DNA of 64,000 nt from Ruminococcus sp. AF41-9 (GTDB lineage: Bacteria; Bacillota; Clostridia; Lachnospirales; Lachnospiraceae): positions 23,863 through 87,862 of the forward strand of contig NZ_QUDO01000014.1 in NCBI RefSeq assembly GCF_003477525.1, read 5' to 3'. Every line of letters starts with the position of its first letter. Position 1 is the first letter of the stretch. Position numbers and translations under genes: made by a program. Below, in pieces: positions 45,767-54,371 of the stretch. The notes below the pieces were generated by a model. That model was not told the DNA's origin and did no database searches. It saw only the letters and a list, made by a program, of their open reading frames with translations.

Positions 45767-46702
45767 TTATAGTTGGAGCATCTTCAGGAATTCATTCATG
45801 ACCCGGCTGAGGTAGCGTCCTTTTTTCCAGTAAAAATATACATTTCTGTTGCCAGTATTTCCGGGGAGTCTGTAAAAGACAAGCTCTGGGTTTATTGGTA
45901 CGAGTGAGAGGAGCATGTCTCCGATAAAAGTAATTCCCATTCCGGAGCAGGTGATGTTATAGGCAGTCATCTGCTGGTCTAACTGGAAGGCTATGTCCGG
46001 GGAAAAATGATTTTCCTGACAGATATTGAAAGCGCGTTTTCCGGTATCATTATCGTTTTTCAGGAAGATGAAAGGTTCTGATGTAAATTTGCTGATAGGA
46101 ACAGCAGGGATCTGTTCAGAAAGGTAACTTTTGTCACGGATTTTTTCGATGGGAATCTGATAATCCGTGAGTTCCTGATTTACTGGAAAACTTTTCGGGA
46201 CGACCAGAAGGAGCTGTTCTTTCTGGTAAATAGTATGGTCAAAGGTGCGTTCATCAAGAATGCAGTTGTCGATCATAAAGTCCAGTTTTCCGGTCTGGAG
46301 AAGCTGGGAGAGATTGGCAGTGCTTTCTTCTACAAGAGAGATTTTTATAAAGGGATATTTTCTGGAAAAATCTGCGATCAGGGGTGGCAGTACCCAGGAG
46401 GAGAAGAAGTTGCTGCCTCCGATGTTGAGGGTTCCGGTTTTCAACTCGCCCCAGTCCCGGATAAAATCTCTGAAATTCTTTTCAATTTCCATGATCTGCT
46501 CTACGGATTCGATATATTTCCGACCGCATTCAGTTAACTGGAGAGGTTTGGTGCTGCGGTCAAAAATCGGACAGCCGATGCGTTTTTCGATTCTTTTTAC
46601 ATTGGCACTGAGAGAGGGCTGAGAGATAAAAAGACTGGCGGCTGCTTTTGAAAAACTTTTTTCTTTATATACTTCGTAGACATATTCCATTCCCTGAAAC
46701 AT
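45767..46702 (-). CDS. LysR-family transcriptional regulator
   Basis: A 311-residue regulator. The start at 46702 has AAAGGAAC upstream and begins MFQGMEYVYEVYKEKSFSKAAASLFISQPSLSANVKRIEKRIG, the LysR winged helix. The C-terminal effector domain contains GTLNIGGSNFFSSWVLPPL and DIAFQLDQQMTAYNITCSGMGITFIGD. It is divergent from aspA with a 320-bp gap that holds repeat D. Control of aspA is a reasonable but unproven guess; it may also regulate itself. Confidence 0.9.
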   Translation of the reverse strand: MFQGMEYVYEVYKEKSFSKAAASLFISQPSLSANVKRIEKRIGCPIFDRSTKPLQLTECGRKYIESVEQIMEIEKNFRDFIRDWGELKTGTLNIGGSNFFSSWVLPPLIADFSRKYPFIKISLVEESTANLSQLLQTGKLDFMIDNCILDERTFDHTIYQKEQLLLVVPKSFPVNQELTDYQIPIEKIRDKSYLSEQIPAVPISKFTSEPFIFLKNDNDTGKRAFNICQENHFSPDIAFQLDQQMTAYNITCSGMGITFIGDMLLSLVPINPELVFYRLPGNTGNRNVYFYWKKGRYLSRVMNEFLKMLQL

Positions 46703-46754
46703 AGAGTAGGTTCCTTTCAATGTGGACTTATTTGGTGTAGAGCCGCGTAGCAAA

Positions 46755-46834
46755 GCGGATTGCGAATATCCGCCTGACTTCGTTTGACTAAAATCAGGTA
46801 AGTTCTCTGATTCAATTGCGAATATCCGCCTGAC
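46755..46834. repeat. Short repeat D (two units) between lysR and aspA
   Basis: ttgcgaatatccgcctgac occurs at 46760-46778 and again, identical, at 46816-46834. The first unit is preceded by gcgga, so gcggattgcgaatatccgc can fold as a small hairpin. Related units lie at 9748-9800. Confidence 0.7.
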
Positions 46835-47022
46835 GGTTCTATAGCAATAATATAATTTTAAAAGTATATTATTTATAACAATATATGTATTTGATTATAT
46901 TGTAGCAGATACCTATAATAAGGGCAACAGGAAAACAGTAATACAGTGAGAAAACAAAAGATGTTTTCTGCTGCTGTGAATGGTAATTGTTTTCCGGATT
47001 AAAAAATCGGGGGATTTACGAA

Positions 47023-48468
47023 ATGGATCATAAAATGAATGATAAGAAAAGAGCGGATTATCGTATAGAGAGGGATTCCATCGGGGCAAAAGATGTTCCG
47101 AAGGACGTATATTATGGGGTGCAGTCATTGCGCGCGGCAGAGAACTTTCACATTACAGGGCTGAACATGCATCCTGAGATCATTAACAGTCTGGCTTATA
47201 TTAAGAAGGCGGCAGCGGTTACAAACTGTGAGGTAGGGCTTCTGGATAAGAAAAAGGCACAGGCAATCGTAAAGGCCTGTGATGAAATTATTGAGGGTAA
47301 GTTTCATGATGAATTTATTGTGGACCCTATTCAGGGTGGTGCCGGAACTTCTCTGAATATGAATGCGAACGAGGTTATCGCAAACCGTGCAATCGAGATT
47401 CTGGGCGGGCAGAAAGGAGATTACTCTATTGTTCATCCGAATGATGATGTAAACTGTGGACAGTCTACGAATGATGTGATCCCGACAGCAGGAAAGATGA
47501 CATCCCTGCGTCTTCTGAAAAATCTGAAAGCGCAGCTTCTCCGCCTTCATAAAGCGTTGAACGATAAAGCGCAGGAGTTTGACCATGTGATCAAAATGGG
47601 ACGTACCCAGATGCAGGATGCGGTTCCGATCAGACTGGGACAGGAATTTAAGGCATATTCGGTTGCAATCATGCGTGATATCAATCGTATGGAAAAAGCC
47701 ATGGATGAGATGCGGGCGTTGAACATGGGTGGAACTGCCATCGGAACAGGAATTAATGCAGATGAAATGTATATGAGAAGAATTGTTCCGAATCTGACAG
47801 AGATTTCCGGTATGGATTTTATTCAGGCATTTGATCTGATTGATTCTACTCAGAATCTGGATTCTTTTGTGGCTGTGTCAGGTGCTGTAAAGGCATGTGC
47901 GGTGACTCTTTCAAAGATATCAAATGATCTCAGACTGATGTCTTCCGGTCCGCGTGCCGGTTTTGGAGAAATCAATCTTCCGGCGAAGCAGAATGGTTCT
48001 TCGATCATGCCGGGAAAAGTAAATCCGGTAATTCCTGAGGTAGTCAATCAGGTTGCGTTTAATGTGATCGGAAATGATGTGACCATCACAATGGCAGCAG
48101 AAGCCGGACAGCTCGAACTGAATGCATTTGAACCGATTATTTTTTACTGCATGTTCCAGTCGATTGATACGCTGGCGTATGCAGTGGAAACTCTGGTTGA
48201 TAACTGCATCACAGGTATTACGGCAAATGAAGAAAGATGCCGTGAACTGGTTGAGAACAGTGTGGGTATCATTACAGCGATCAATCCTCATGTAGGATAC
48301 CAGAAGGCAGCGGAAATTGCCAAGAAAGCCATCAAAACAGGCGAACCGGTTCGCAGCCTGATCCTGGAAGAAAACCTGATGGATGAAGAAGAACTCAATC
48401 AGATCCTCGATCCGGTACACATGACAGAACCGGGCATTCTGGATAAAGATCATATGATGAAGAAATAA
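47023..48468 (+). CDS. aspA: Aspartate ammonia-lyase
   Basis: Converts aspartate to fumarate and ammonia, feeding fumarate into anaerobic reduction or the amino-acid pool. The 481-residue protein has the fumarase/aspartase signature GSSIMPGKVNPVIPE (catalytic serine loop), THRTQMQDAVPI-like VIKMGRTQMQDAVPIRLGQEF, GGAGTSLNMNANEVIANRA and VHPNDDVNCGQSTNDVIPTA. Aspartase is preferred over fumarase because of the GGTAIGTGIN and long N-terminal RIERDSIGAKDVP. A GGGGGAT site precedes the ATG at 47023; a second in-frame ATG lies at 47035. Confidence 0.94.
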   Translation: MDHKMNDKKRADYRIERDSIGAKDVPKDVYYGVQSLRAAENFHITGLNMHPEIINSLAYIKKAAAVTNCEVGLLDKKKAQAIVKACDEIIEGKFHDEFIVDPIQGGAGTSLNMNANEVIANRAIEILGGQKGDYSIVHPNDDVNCGQSTNDVIPTAGKMTSLRLLKNLKAQLLRLHKALNDKAQEFDHVIKMGRTQMQDAVPIRLGQEFKAYSVAIMRDINRMEKAMDEMRALNMGGTAIGTGINADEMYMRRIVPNLTEISGMDFIQAFDLIDSTQNLDSFVAVSGAVKACAVTLSKISNDLRLMSSGPRAGFGEINLPAKQNGSSIMPGKVNPVIPEVVNQVAFNVIGNDVTITMAAEAGQLELNAFEPIIFYCMFQSIDTLAYAVETLVDNCITGITANEERCRELVENSVGIITAINPHVGYQKAAEIAKKAIKTGEPVRSLILEENLMDEEELNQILDPVHMTEPGILDKDHMMKK

Positions 48469-48525
48469 CCAAAGATAAAAAATCAGTAAATAATGGAAAA
48501 GAGAAAGAAGGATAGAGAAGTTTAC

Positions 48526-48576
48526 TTGACAAAAAGAATCCTTTCATAGATAATTCCTGTATACAGATACGGGTAT
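48526..48576 (+). promoter_or_regulatory. csoR promoter with a CsoR-like operator
   Basis: TTGACA at 48526-48531, 17-bp spacer, GATAAT at 48549-48554. The partly palindromic ATACAGATACGGGTAT follows at 48561-48576, near the expected start site. CsoR operators are GC-rich pseudo-palindromes ending in GTAT; this match is weak, so autoregulation is inferred. Confidence 0.55.
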
Positions 48577-48634
48577 GAATCCCATCGTTATATTGAGGTG
48601 ATTCATATCAGCAATGGTACTAGGAGGTGTTAAT

Positions 48635-48910
48635 TTGAAACAGTGTATGGATTCTGGCAATCTGCATAGACGATTAAGAAAGATCATCGGACAGGTGCAG
48701 GCGATTGACCGTATGATCGATGAAGATGTTCCATGTGAGGATATCCTTTCACAGATAAATGCAGCGAAATCAGCACTGCATAAAGCAGGACAGGTAGTTC
48801 TGGAGGGACATATTCAGCATTGCGTCCGCGATGGAATCGAGCATGGAGATGCAGATAAGACTATCGCAAACTTCACAAAAGCCGTGGAACGATTTGCAAA
48901 TATGAAATAA
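48635..48910 (+). CDS. csoR: CsoR-family copper-sensing repressor
   Basis: A 91-residue all-helical DNA-binding protein of the DUF156 (CsoR/RcnR) family. From a TTG start at 48635 (AGGAGG 7 bases before it), the protein reads MKQCMDSGNLHRRLRKIIGQVQAIDRMIDEDVPCEDILSQ. The copper ligands C34, H59 and C63 are present in the CsoR spacing (C-x24-H-x3-C). Without copper such proteins repress copper export genes. No copA or copZ gene follows here; the gene stands alone before a terminator. Confidence 0.88.
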   Translation: MKQCMDSGNLHRRLRKIIGQVQAIDRMIDEDVPCEDILSQINAAKSALHKAGQVVLEGHIQHCVRDGIEHGDADKTIANFTKAVERFANMK

Positions 48911-48964
48911 TATTGAGAACCAGAAATATATTTTATCATCTGGTAATCAGAGACAAGAGAAAAC

Positions 48965-49022
48965 CCGGAAATTCAGGAGTTTCCAGTCAAATGGAACTCT
49001 ATGACTTTCCGGGCTTATTTTT
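48965..49022. terminator. Bidirectional terminator between csoR and the ABC genes
   Basis: A 22-bp imperfect stem (cccggaaattcaggagtttcca with tggaactctatgactttccggg) followed by CTTATTTTTT; the left side carries an A run for the minus-strand ABC genes. Confidence 0.85.
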
Positions 49023-49102
49023 TACAGTAAAAATTTTTCCAGACCTTGAATCCATTTTCGAAATCGTTTCGTTATAAAAGATAGCGGTTAAAAAAATAAC
49101 AA

Positions 49103-49897
49103 CTATCTGCGGGCACGCTTTTCAATCAGCCCGAGGAGGCCATACAGGATGATGGCGATGATGCACAGAATAATAATGGACATCAGGACCCAGGTAAGTT
49201 TAAAGGTCTGGCTGGAGTAGATGATCAGATAGCCAAGTCCTTTCCTGGCACCGATAAATTCTCCTATGATGACACCGACCAGACACAGACCAATGTTTAC
49301 TTTCATGACGCTGAGCAGTAACGGCACAGAAGATGGAAGAATAATTTTCATAAGTTTTTCTTTCTTTCCGCCACCCAGCGTTTCGATCAGTTTCAGTTTC
49401 TCCGGGTCTGCCTCACTGAAACCTGTATACAGATTCAGAATGGACCCAAAGATAGCAACCGACATACCGCAGACAATAATGGTCCGTTCATTGGCACCAA
49501 GCCATACGATAAGTAAAGGTGCCAGCGCAGATTTCGGCAGACTGTTCAGAACTACAAGATAGGGTTCCGTGATCTTTGCAAGTCTGGGACAGGTCCACAG
49601 AAGAACTGCCATTCCTGCACCCAGAATCACAACAAACAGAAAACTGACCAGCGTTTCCGTAATTGTCACTGAGAGATGAGGGAAAACAGAGCCGTCTCTG
49701 CACATACTGCAGAAACTGTGCCAGATCATCATCGGACTGCTGAAGATAAAAGAATCGATCAGTCCGGTTCTGGCAGAGATTTCCCACAGAACCAGAAAGA
49801 GAAGAAGGATAAAGATCTGCAAAAAAAGAACCAGCTTCTTTTCTTTTTTCTGATGACGGATATATTGTTGTTGATGATAAGAAACTTCAGGCATCAT
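49103..49897 (-). CDS. ABC transporter permease, SsuC/TauC/ThiX type
   Basis: A 264-residue permease with six hydrophobic segments of the nitrate/sulfonate/taurine/pyrimidine-precursor importer family. Family marks are LPKSALAPLLIVWLGANERTIIVCG, AFGSILNLYTGF-like FGSILNLYTGFSEADPEKLKLIETLG, and GVIIGEFIGARKGLGYLI, which contains the EAA loop that contacts the ATPase. The substrate may be a sulfonate, a thiamine precursor or a nitrate-like anion. It overlaps the end of the ATPase gene by 11 bases. No binding-protein gene is adjacent. Confidence 0.88.
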   Translation of the reverse strand: MMPEVSYHQQQYIRHQKKEKKLVLFLQIFILLLFLVLWEISARTGLIDSFIFSSPMMIWHSFCSMCRDGSVFPHLSVTITETLVSFLFVVILGAGMAVLLWTCPRLAKITEPYLVVLNSLPKSALAPLLIVWLGANERTIIVCGMSVAIFGSILNLYTGFSEADPEKLKLIETLGGGKKEKLMKIILPSSVPLLLSVMKVNIGLCLVGVIIGEFIGARKGLGYLIIYSSQTFKLTWVLMSIIILCIIAIILYGLLGLIEKRARR

Positions 49898-50654
49898 GAT
49901 TCAGCTCCTTCCAGATAAGATTAAAATAAGATTTAAAATCCGGGGTGTTTCTGGAAGCCATTGGAGTTCGGTTTTCCAGATTCAGACAGATGGGTACGAT
50001 TTTATGAACAATGGCAGGCCGGGGGGAAAGAATAATAACCCGGTCTGCCATGCTGATCGCTTCCGAAATATCATGTGTGACAAGGATTGCAGTCTTTTTT
50101 TCCTGACGCAGAATCCTGCCGATATCATCACTGACATTGAGGCGGGTCTGATAGTCGAGTGCGGAGAAAGGTTCATCAAGCAAAAGAAGTTCCGGCTTCA
50201 ATGCGAGAGTACGGATCAGGGCGGCTCTCTGACGCATTCCTCCGGATAATTCAGACGGATGCGCAGAACGGAATTTGTCCAAACCGTAATCCAGGAGAAG
50301 CTGATCTACATAAGCAAGTTTTTCGGCAGTGAGTTCCCTGCGGATCTCCAGACCGAGAAGAACATTTTTATAAATCGTCCGCCACTCCAGCAGATGATCC
50401 TTCTGCAGCATATATCCGATCCGGCAGTCTCCGGAGATGACCGGTCTGCCATCAAGAAGAATCTGTCCCTGTTCCGGCCGGATGAGCCCGCAGATCAGAT
50501 TCAGCAGAGTAGACTTTCCGCATCCGGACGGTCCGACAACAGCCAGAAATTCACCTGGCATCACTTCAAAGGATATATGAGAAAGGGCAGGGGTTTCCCC
50601 CGATAAACTGTGGTAGGAGAGACAGACATCTGTAATTTCCAGCAGTGGTTTCAT
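49887..50654 (-). CDS. ABC transporter ATP-binding protein, SsuB/TauB type
   Basis: A 255-residue ATPase with Walker A GPSGCGKST, Q-loop IGYMLQKDHLLEWRT, ABC signature LSGGMRQRAALIRTL, Walker B LLLLDEPFSALD and the H-loop in AILVTHDISEA. The MLQKD form and the length match the SsuB/TauB/ThiZ group. It is the first gene of a two-gene unit with the permease. The upstream gap (50655-50876) has no gene; it holds a small hairpin near gacgggcacaaaaatttttgccc and a minus-strand TATAAT-like box. Confidence 0.93.
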   Translation of the reverse strand: MKPLLEITDVCLSYHSLSGETPALSHISFEVMPGEFLAVVGPSGCGKSTLLNLICGLIRPEQGQILLDGRPVISGDCRIGYMLQKDHLLEWRTIYKNVLLGLEIRRELTAEKLAYVDQLLLDYGLDKFRSAHPSELSGGMRQRAALIRTLALKPELLLLDEPFSALDYQTRLNVSDDIGRILRQEKKTAILVTHDISEAISMADRVIILSPRPAIVHKIVPICLNLENRTPMASRNTPDFKSYFNLIWKELNHDA

Positions 50655-50876
50655 ACAGATACCTCCATATTCAGGCTATAATGATGACGGGCACAAAAAT
50701 TTTTGCCCGGATATCTTATAATTTTATAATTTATGATATGCAGGAAAGTCAGGGTATGATATAATAGATAAACTATAGTATTTTTGGCTGAGATATGTCA
50801 GGATACCCGGACATACAGAAATCAGGTATAGAAACCAGACGAATGTTGTAAAAACTGTATAAGAAAGTGTAAACAA

Positions 50877-51907
50877 ATGAGAAACAAAAAGAAAGCGATA
50901 TTTAACACCATCTTTCTGATCCTTGTATTTTCCCTGACTGTATATATGGTATTCAGGGGAGAGGATCTGGGAGAGATTATTCATACAGTGCGGCAGGCAG
51001 AACCGGTTTACTTACTGATCAGTGTGGCCTGCGTGGTGCTGTTCATACTTGGGGAGTCCGTGATCATCTTCTATATGATGAGGACTCTTGGTGCAAAAGT
51101 AAAGATAGGACATTGCGCCCTGTATTCTTTTGTGGGATTTTTTTTCAGCTGCATCACCCCGTCTGCATCCGGCGGACAGCCATGCAGATTTATTTTATGA
51201 AAAAAGACAAACTTCCGATTCCTGTCACTACACTGGTTCTGATGATCGTCACCATTACCTATAAAGCAGTTCTGGTGGTGATCGGAATTGCAATCTGGCT
51301 TTTGGGCAGAGGATTTCTGGAGGGATATCTTGGCCAGTACATGTGGGTATTTTACCTGGGCGTGGGTCTGAATATTTTCTGTGTTATCTTTATGATGATC
51401 CTTGTGTTTGCGCCGGGACTGGCGAAATGGATCATGGTAAAAGGTCTGAAGCTTATCGAGCATTTCCGCTTTCTCAAGCCAAAGAAAGCCAGACTTGAGA
51501 AACTGGAAGCGTCCATGGATCAGTACCATGAGACAGCAGCTTTCTGGGCGAGCCATAAGCTGATGATCCTGAAAGTGTTCCTGATCACTATGGTGCAGAG
51601 AATTTTGTTATTTACAGTTACATACTGGGTATACCGTTCGCTGGGATTTCATGGATATTCCATCATAACCCTTACGATTTTGCAGTCTGTCATATCTGTC
51701 TCTGTTGATATGCTGCCTTTACCCGGAGGAATGGGAATCAGTGAATCTCTTTATCTGGTGATGTTTGCACCGGTTTTCGGAGAGTCATTACTTCCTGCAA
51801 TGCTGCTCAGCAGAGGAATTTCCTATTATGCACAGATGCTTATCAGTGCAGCGATGACCTGCGTGGCACATCTTATAATAGGAAGAAAAGAACAAGAAGA
51901 GGAGTAG
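50877..51907 (+). CDS. Flippase-like membrane protein (UPF0104 / lysyl-PG synthase TM family), one frameshift
   Basis: A polytopic membrane protein related to the membrane part of MprF and to AglD-like proteins; it may move a lipid or lipid-linked sugar across the membrane. The N-terminal part has helices IFNTIFLILVFSLTVYMVF and VYLLISVACVVLFILGESVI, ending in FFFSCITPSASGGQP. The frame then stops at 51200; restoring one base near 51181 (CC before ATG) gives QPMQIYFMKKDKLPI and joins to the second part, with DMLPLPGGMGISESLYLVMF, a motif of this family. The repaired protein has 343 residues. It lies 10 bp before pssA, in the same direction, and likely shares its operon. Confidence 0.85.
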
Positions 51908-51917
51908 GGAGAAAATT

Positions 51918-52538
51918 ATGTTATTAGGAATTTATGACTATACGGTAGTGCTAACCTATATCAGCCTTGGAATATCAGTATTTGGAATTACCAGAGCACT
52001 GGAAGGAGATTTTCGGATTGCTATTTTCTGTCTGGCACTTTCCGGTTTATGCGATATGTTTGACGGAAAAATAGCCAGAACAAAGAAAAACCGTACAGAT
52101 GATGAGAAGAGTTTCGGGATTCAGATCGATTCCCTCTGTGATGTAGTCTGCTTCGGGATTTTTCCGGCAATGATCTGTTACTGTCTGGGCGTCAATACTC
52201 CGGCAGGAGTTGCAGCACTGATCTTCTACAGTGTAGCATCTGTCATCCGGCTTGCATACTTCAATGTCACGGAAACAAAGAGACAGAATGAAACCTCTGA
52301 GAACAGACAGTATTATCAGGGACTGCCGATCACATCCATGGCGATCATCCTGCCGTTTCTTTATTTAATGAGAAGATACTGCGGACTTTATTTCCTGATC
52401 GTGATACATATTGCTGTGATCATTGTGGGCCTGCTTTTTATCCTTAATATCAAGGTAAAGAAACCACAGAACCCGGTACGTGTTCTGCTTGTTGCAGTTG
52501 TGGCACTTGCACTTGCGAAGATGTTCCGTTTGATATAA
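51918..52538 (+). CDS. pssA: CDP-diacylglycerol-serine O-phosphatidyltransferase
   Basis: Makes phosphatidylserine from CDP-diacylglycerol and serine in the membrane. The 206-residue protein has the CDP-alcohol motif with DMFDGKIARTKKN, then SFGIQIDSLCDVVCFG with the second pair of aspartates (D, G, AR, G, D, D pattern). About six hydrophobic segments follow. It pairs with psd, 131 bp downstream, to make phosphatidylethanolamine. AGGGAGAAAATT precedes the ATG. Confidence 0.95.
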   Translation: MLLGIYDYTVVLTYISLGISVFGITRALEGDFRIAIFCLALSGLCDMFDGKIARTKKNRTDDEKSFGIQIDSLCDVVCFGIFPAMICYCLGVNTPAGVAALIFYSVASVIRLAYFNVTETKRQNETSENRQYYQGLPITSMAIILPFLYLMRRYCGLYFLIVIHIAVIIVGLLFILNIKVKKPQNPVRVLLVAVVALALAKMFRLI

Positions 52539-52557
52539 AATGAATACAACTGTTGAC

Positions 52558-52601
52558 TGACCGCAGTGGTCCCGAGAAACAGGGATGCTGCGGTCATACT
52601 T
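52558..52601 (+). other. Hairpin between pssA and psd, weak terminator candidate
   Basis: tgaccgcagtggtccc (52558-52573) pairs with gggatgctgcggtca (52582-52596), followed only by TACTTTTA. It may reduce but not block read-through into psd. Confidence 0.5.
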
Positions 52602-52669
52602 TTATGAAATGTTTTTGTTACCGGGAAGAAATCGGAGAGTAACGAACTTTTTTATGGAGGAAGATACGA

Positions 52670-53581
52670 ATGAAGTATATTGACAGAAAAGGAAACATTA
52701 CCATTGAAGAAAATGATCAGGATAAATTCCTGAGACATTTGTATAATGACCGCGGCGGAAAACTCTGCCTGAAACTCCTGATCAGACCTTTCGTGTCAAA
52801 AGCAGCAGGAGTCCTGCTTAACACCCGGTTCTCTGCCAGATTTGTGCCAGATTTTGTAAAAAATAACAAAATCGACCTGAGTATTTACGAAAAACAGAAC
52901 TTCTCTTCATGGAATGATTTCTTTATAAGGCGCATCCGGAAAGAAGAACGCCCGATCGATATGCGTGAAAACATCCTGATCAGTCCCTGCGATGGAAAAC
53001 TCTCCGTACACAGAATCAGTTCAGGTTCCCGGTTCAGTATTAAAGACACAGAGTATACAGTAGGTCAGCTCCTGAAAAACGAGGCACTTGCTGAGAGATA
53101 TACCGGCGGTTATGCGCTCATTTTCCGGCTGACAGTGGACGATTATCATCACTATTGCTATCCGGCAGATGCCAGGAAATCTGTGAACATAAATCTGCCC
53201 GGAGTGTTCCACACAGTAAATCCTGTAGCAAATGACGTATATCCCATCTACAAAGAAAACGCCAGAGAATACACTCTGTTGAAAACAGAACAATTCGGAA
53301 CCATTCTCATGATGGAAGTAGGAGCCATGATGGTAGGAAAAATCACCAACCTCCATAAAAATCCGGCCGATGTAAAAAAAGGCCAGGAAAAAGGCAGCTT
53401 CGAATTCGGCGGCTCCACAGTCATCCTTCTTATTCAACCGGGAAAAGTCCGCATCGACTACGATCTGATCGAGAATACAGAAGAGGGATATGAGACCATT
53501 GTAAAAATGGGTGAACGAATTGGAGAATGCAGAAAATCGAAAAAAACACATCATTACGAAGATGCAATGGAGAATGCCTGA
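52670..53581 (+). CDS. psd: Phosphatidylserine decarboxylase proenzyme
   Basis: Converts phosphatidylserine to phosphatidylethanolamine. The 303-residue precursor has FEFGGSTVILL near the C-terminus: the GGST motif (G247-G248-S249-T250) is the self-cleavage site, with Ser249 becoming the pyruvoyl group. The motif is usually LGST; here Leu is Gly, as in the PSD-II subgroup. ALIFRLTVDDYHHYCYPADA contains the conserved histidines, and LISPCDGKLSV the aspartate of the self-cleavage triad. GGAGGAAGATACGA precedes the ATG. Confidence 0.95.
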   Translation: MKYIDRKGNITIEENDQDKFLRHLYNDRGGKLCLKLLIRPFVSKAAGVLLNTRFSARFVPDFVKNNKIDLSIYEKQNFSSWNDFFIRRIRKEERPIDMRENILISPCDGKLSVHRISSGSRFSIKDTEYTVGQLLKNEALAERYTGGYALIFRLTVDDYHHYCYPADARKSVNINLPGVFHTVNPVANDVYPIYKENAREYTLLKTEQFGTILMMEVGAMMVGKITNLHKNPADVKKGQEKGSFEFGGSTVILLIQPGKVRIDYDLIENTEEGYETIVKMGERIGECRKSKKTHHYEDAMENA

Positions 53582-53655
53582 ATTTGTTTTGCATCTTATA
53601 AAAGATGATAATAAAAAAGCATTTGTGAAGATACAGAAAGGATGTAACAACACGA

Positions 53656-54288
53656 TTGAATAAGCGAAACTATCAAAAAGAACTGGAAAAACTCATAGAT
53701 CAGGCGCAAAAAGACAACAAAGTCCCGAGCCTGTTTCTCCATAGCTGCTGTGCCCCATGCAGCAGTTATGTACTGGAATATCTGTCAAAATATTTCAACA
53801 TCACAGTATTCTACTACAACCCCAATATCTATCCGGAAGAAGAATATCGGAAACGAGTACATGAAATCACACGTCTGGTAAATTCCATGGAATTTATTTA
53901 CCCTGTCAAACTGGTAGAAGGATACTATGACCCGCAGGAATTTTTCCAGATGGCAAAAGGAATGGAAGATGTGCCTGAAGGCGGCGAACGCTGCTTTAAA
54001 TGCTACCGCCTGCGTATGGAAGAAGCTGCGAAACTGGCAGAAGAAGGCGGCTATGACTATTTTACAACCACTCTTTCTATCAGCCCGCTGAAAAACGCAG
54101 CCAAGATCAACGAAATCGGAGAAGAACTGGCAGAAATTTATCATGTTCAGCACCTTCCATCCGACTTTAAGAAAAAGAACGGCTACAAACGTTCCATCGA
54201 ACTCTCACACGAATACGATCTCTACCGCCAGAACTACTGCGGATGTGTCTATTCCCGGAGAGAAGCAGAGAACAGGAATCACAACTAA
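53656..54288 (+). CDS. queH: Epoxyqueuosine reductase QueH
   Basis: Reduces epoxyqueuosine to queuosine in tRNA wobble positions; QueH (DUF208) is the cobalamin-independent form. The 210-residue protein has LFLHSCCAPCSSYVLEYL (C31, C32, C35), CFKCYRLRMEEAAKLAEE, TTTLSISPLKN and a C-terminal YCGCVYS, together forming the iron-sulfur and second metal sites known for QueH. A TTG at 53656 is taken as the start; the AAAGGA site is 13 bases away, rather far. No other queuosine gene is nearby. Confidence 0.93.
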   Translation: MNKRNYQKELEKLIDQAQKDNKVPSLFLHSCCAPCSSYVLEYLSKYFNITVFYYNPNIYPEEEYRKRVHEITRLVNSMEFIYPVKLVEGYYDPQEFFQMAKGMEDVPEGGERCFKCYRLRMEEAAKLAEEGGYDYFTTTLSISPLKNAAKINEIGEELAEIYHVQHLPSDFKKKNGYKRSIELSHEYDLYRQNYCGCVYSRREAENRNHN

Positions 54289-54293
54289 CTACT

Positions 54294-54321
54294 TTGCAAG
54301 CTCAGAAAAATATGTTACACT
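54294..54321 (+). promoter_or_regulatory. Weak promoter candidate of argH
   Basis: TTGCAA at 54294-54299, 16-bp spacer, TACACT at 54316-54321, about 50 bp before the argH ATG. It overlaps the end of the queH region. Confidence 0.35.
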
Positions 54322-54371
54322 AACACGTAAAAGCAACAATACAAAAATAAGAAGAAACGAGGAATAACACA

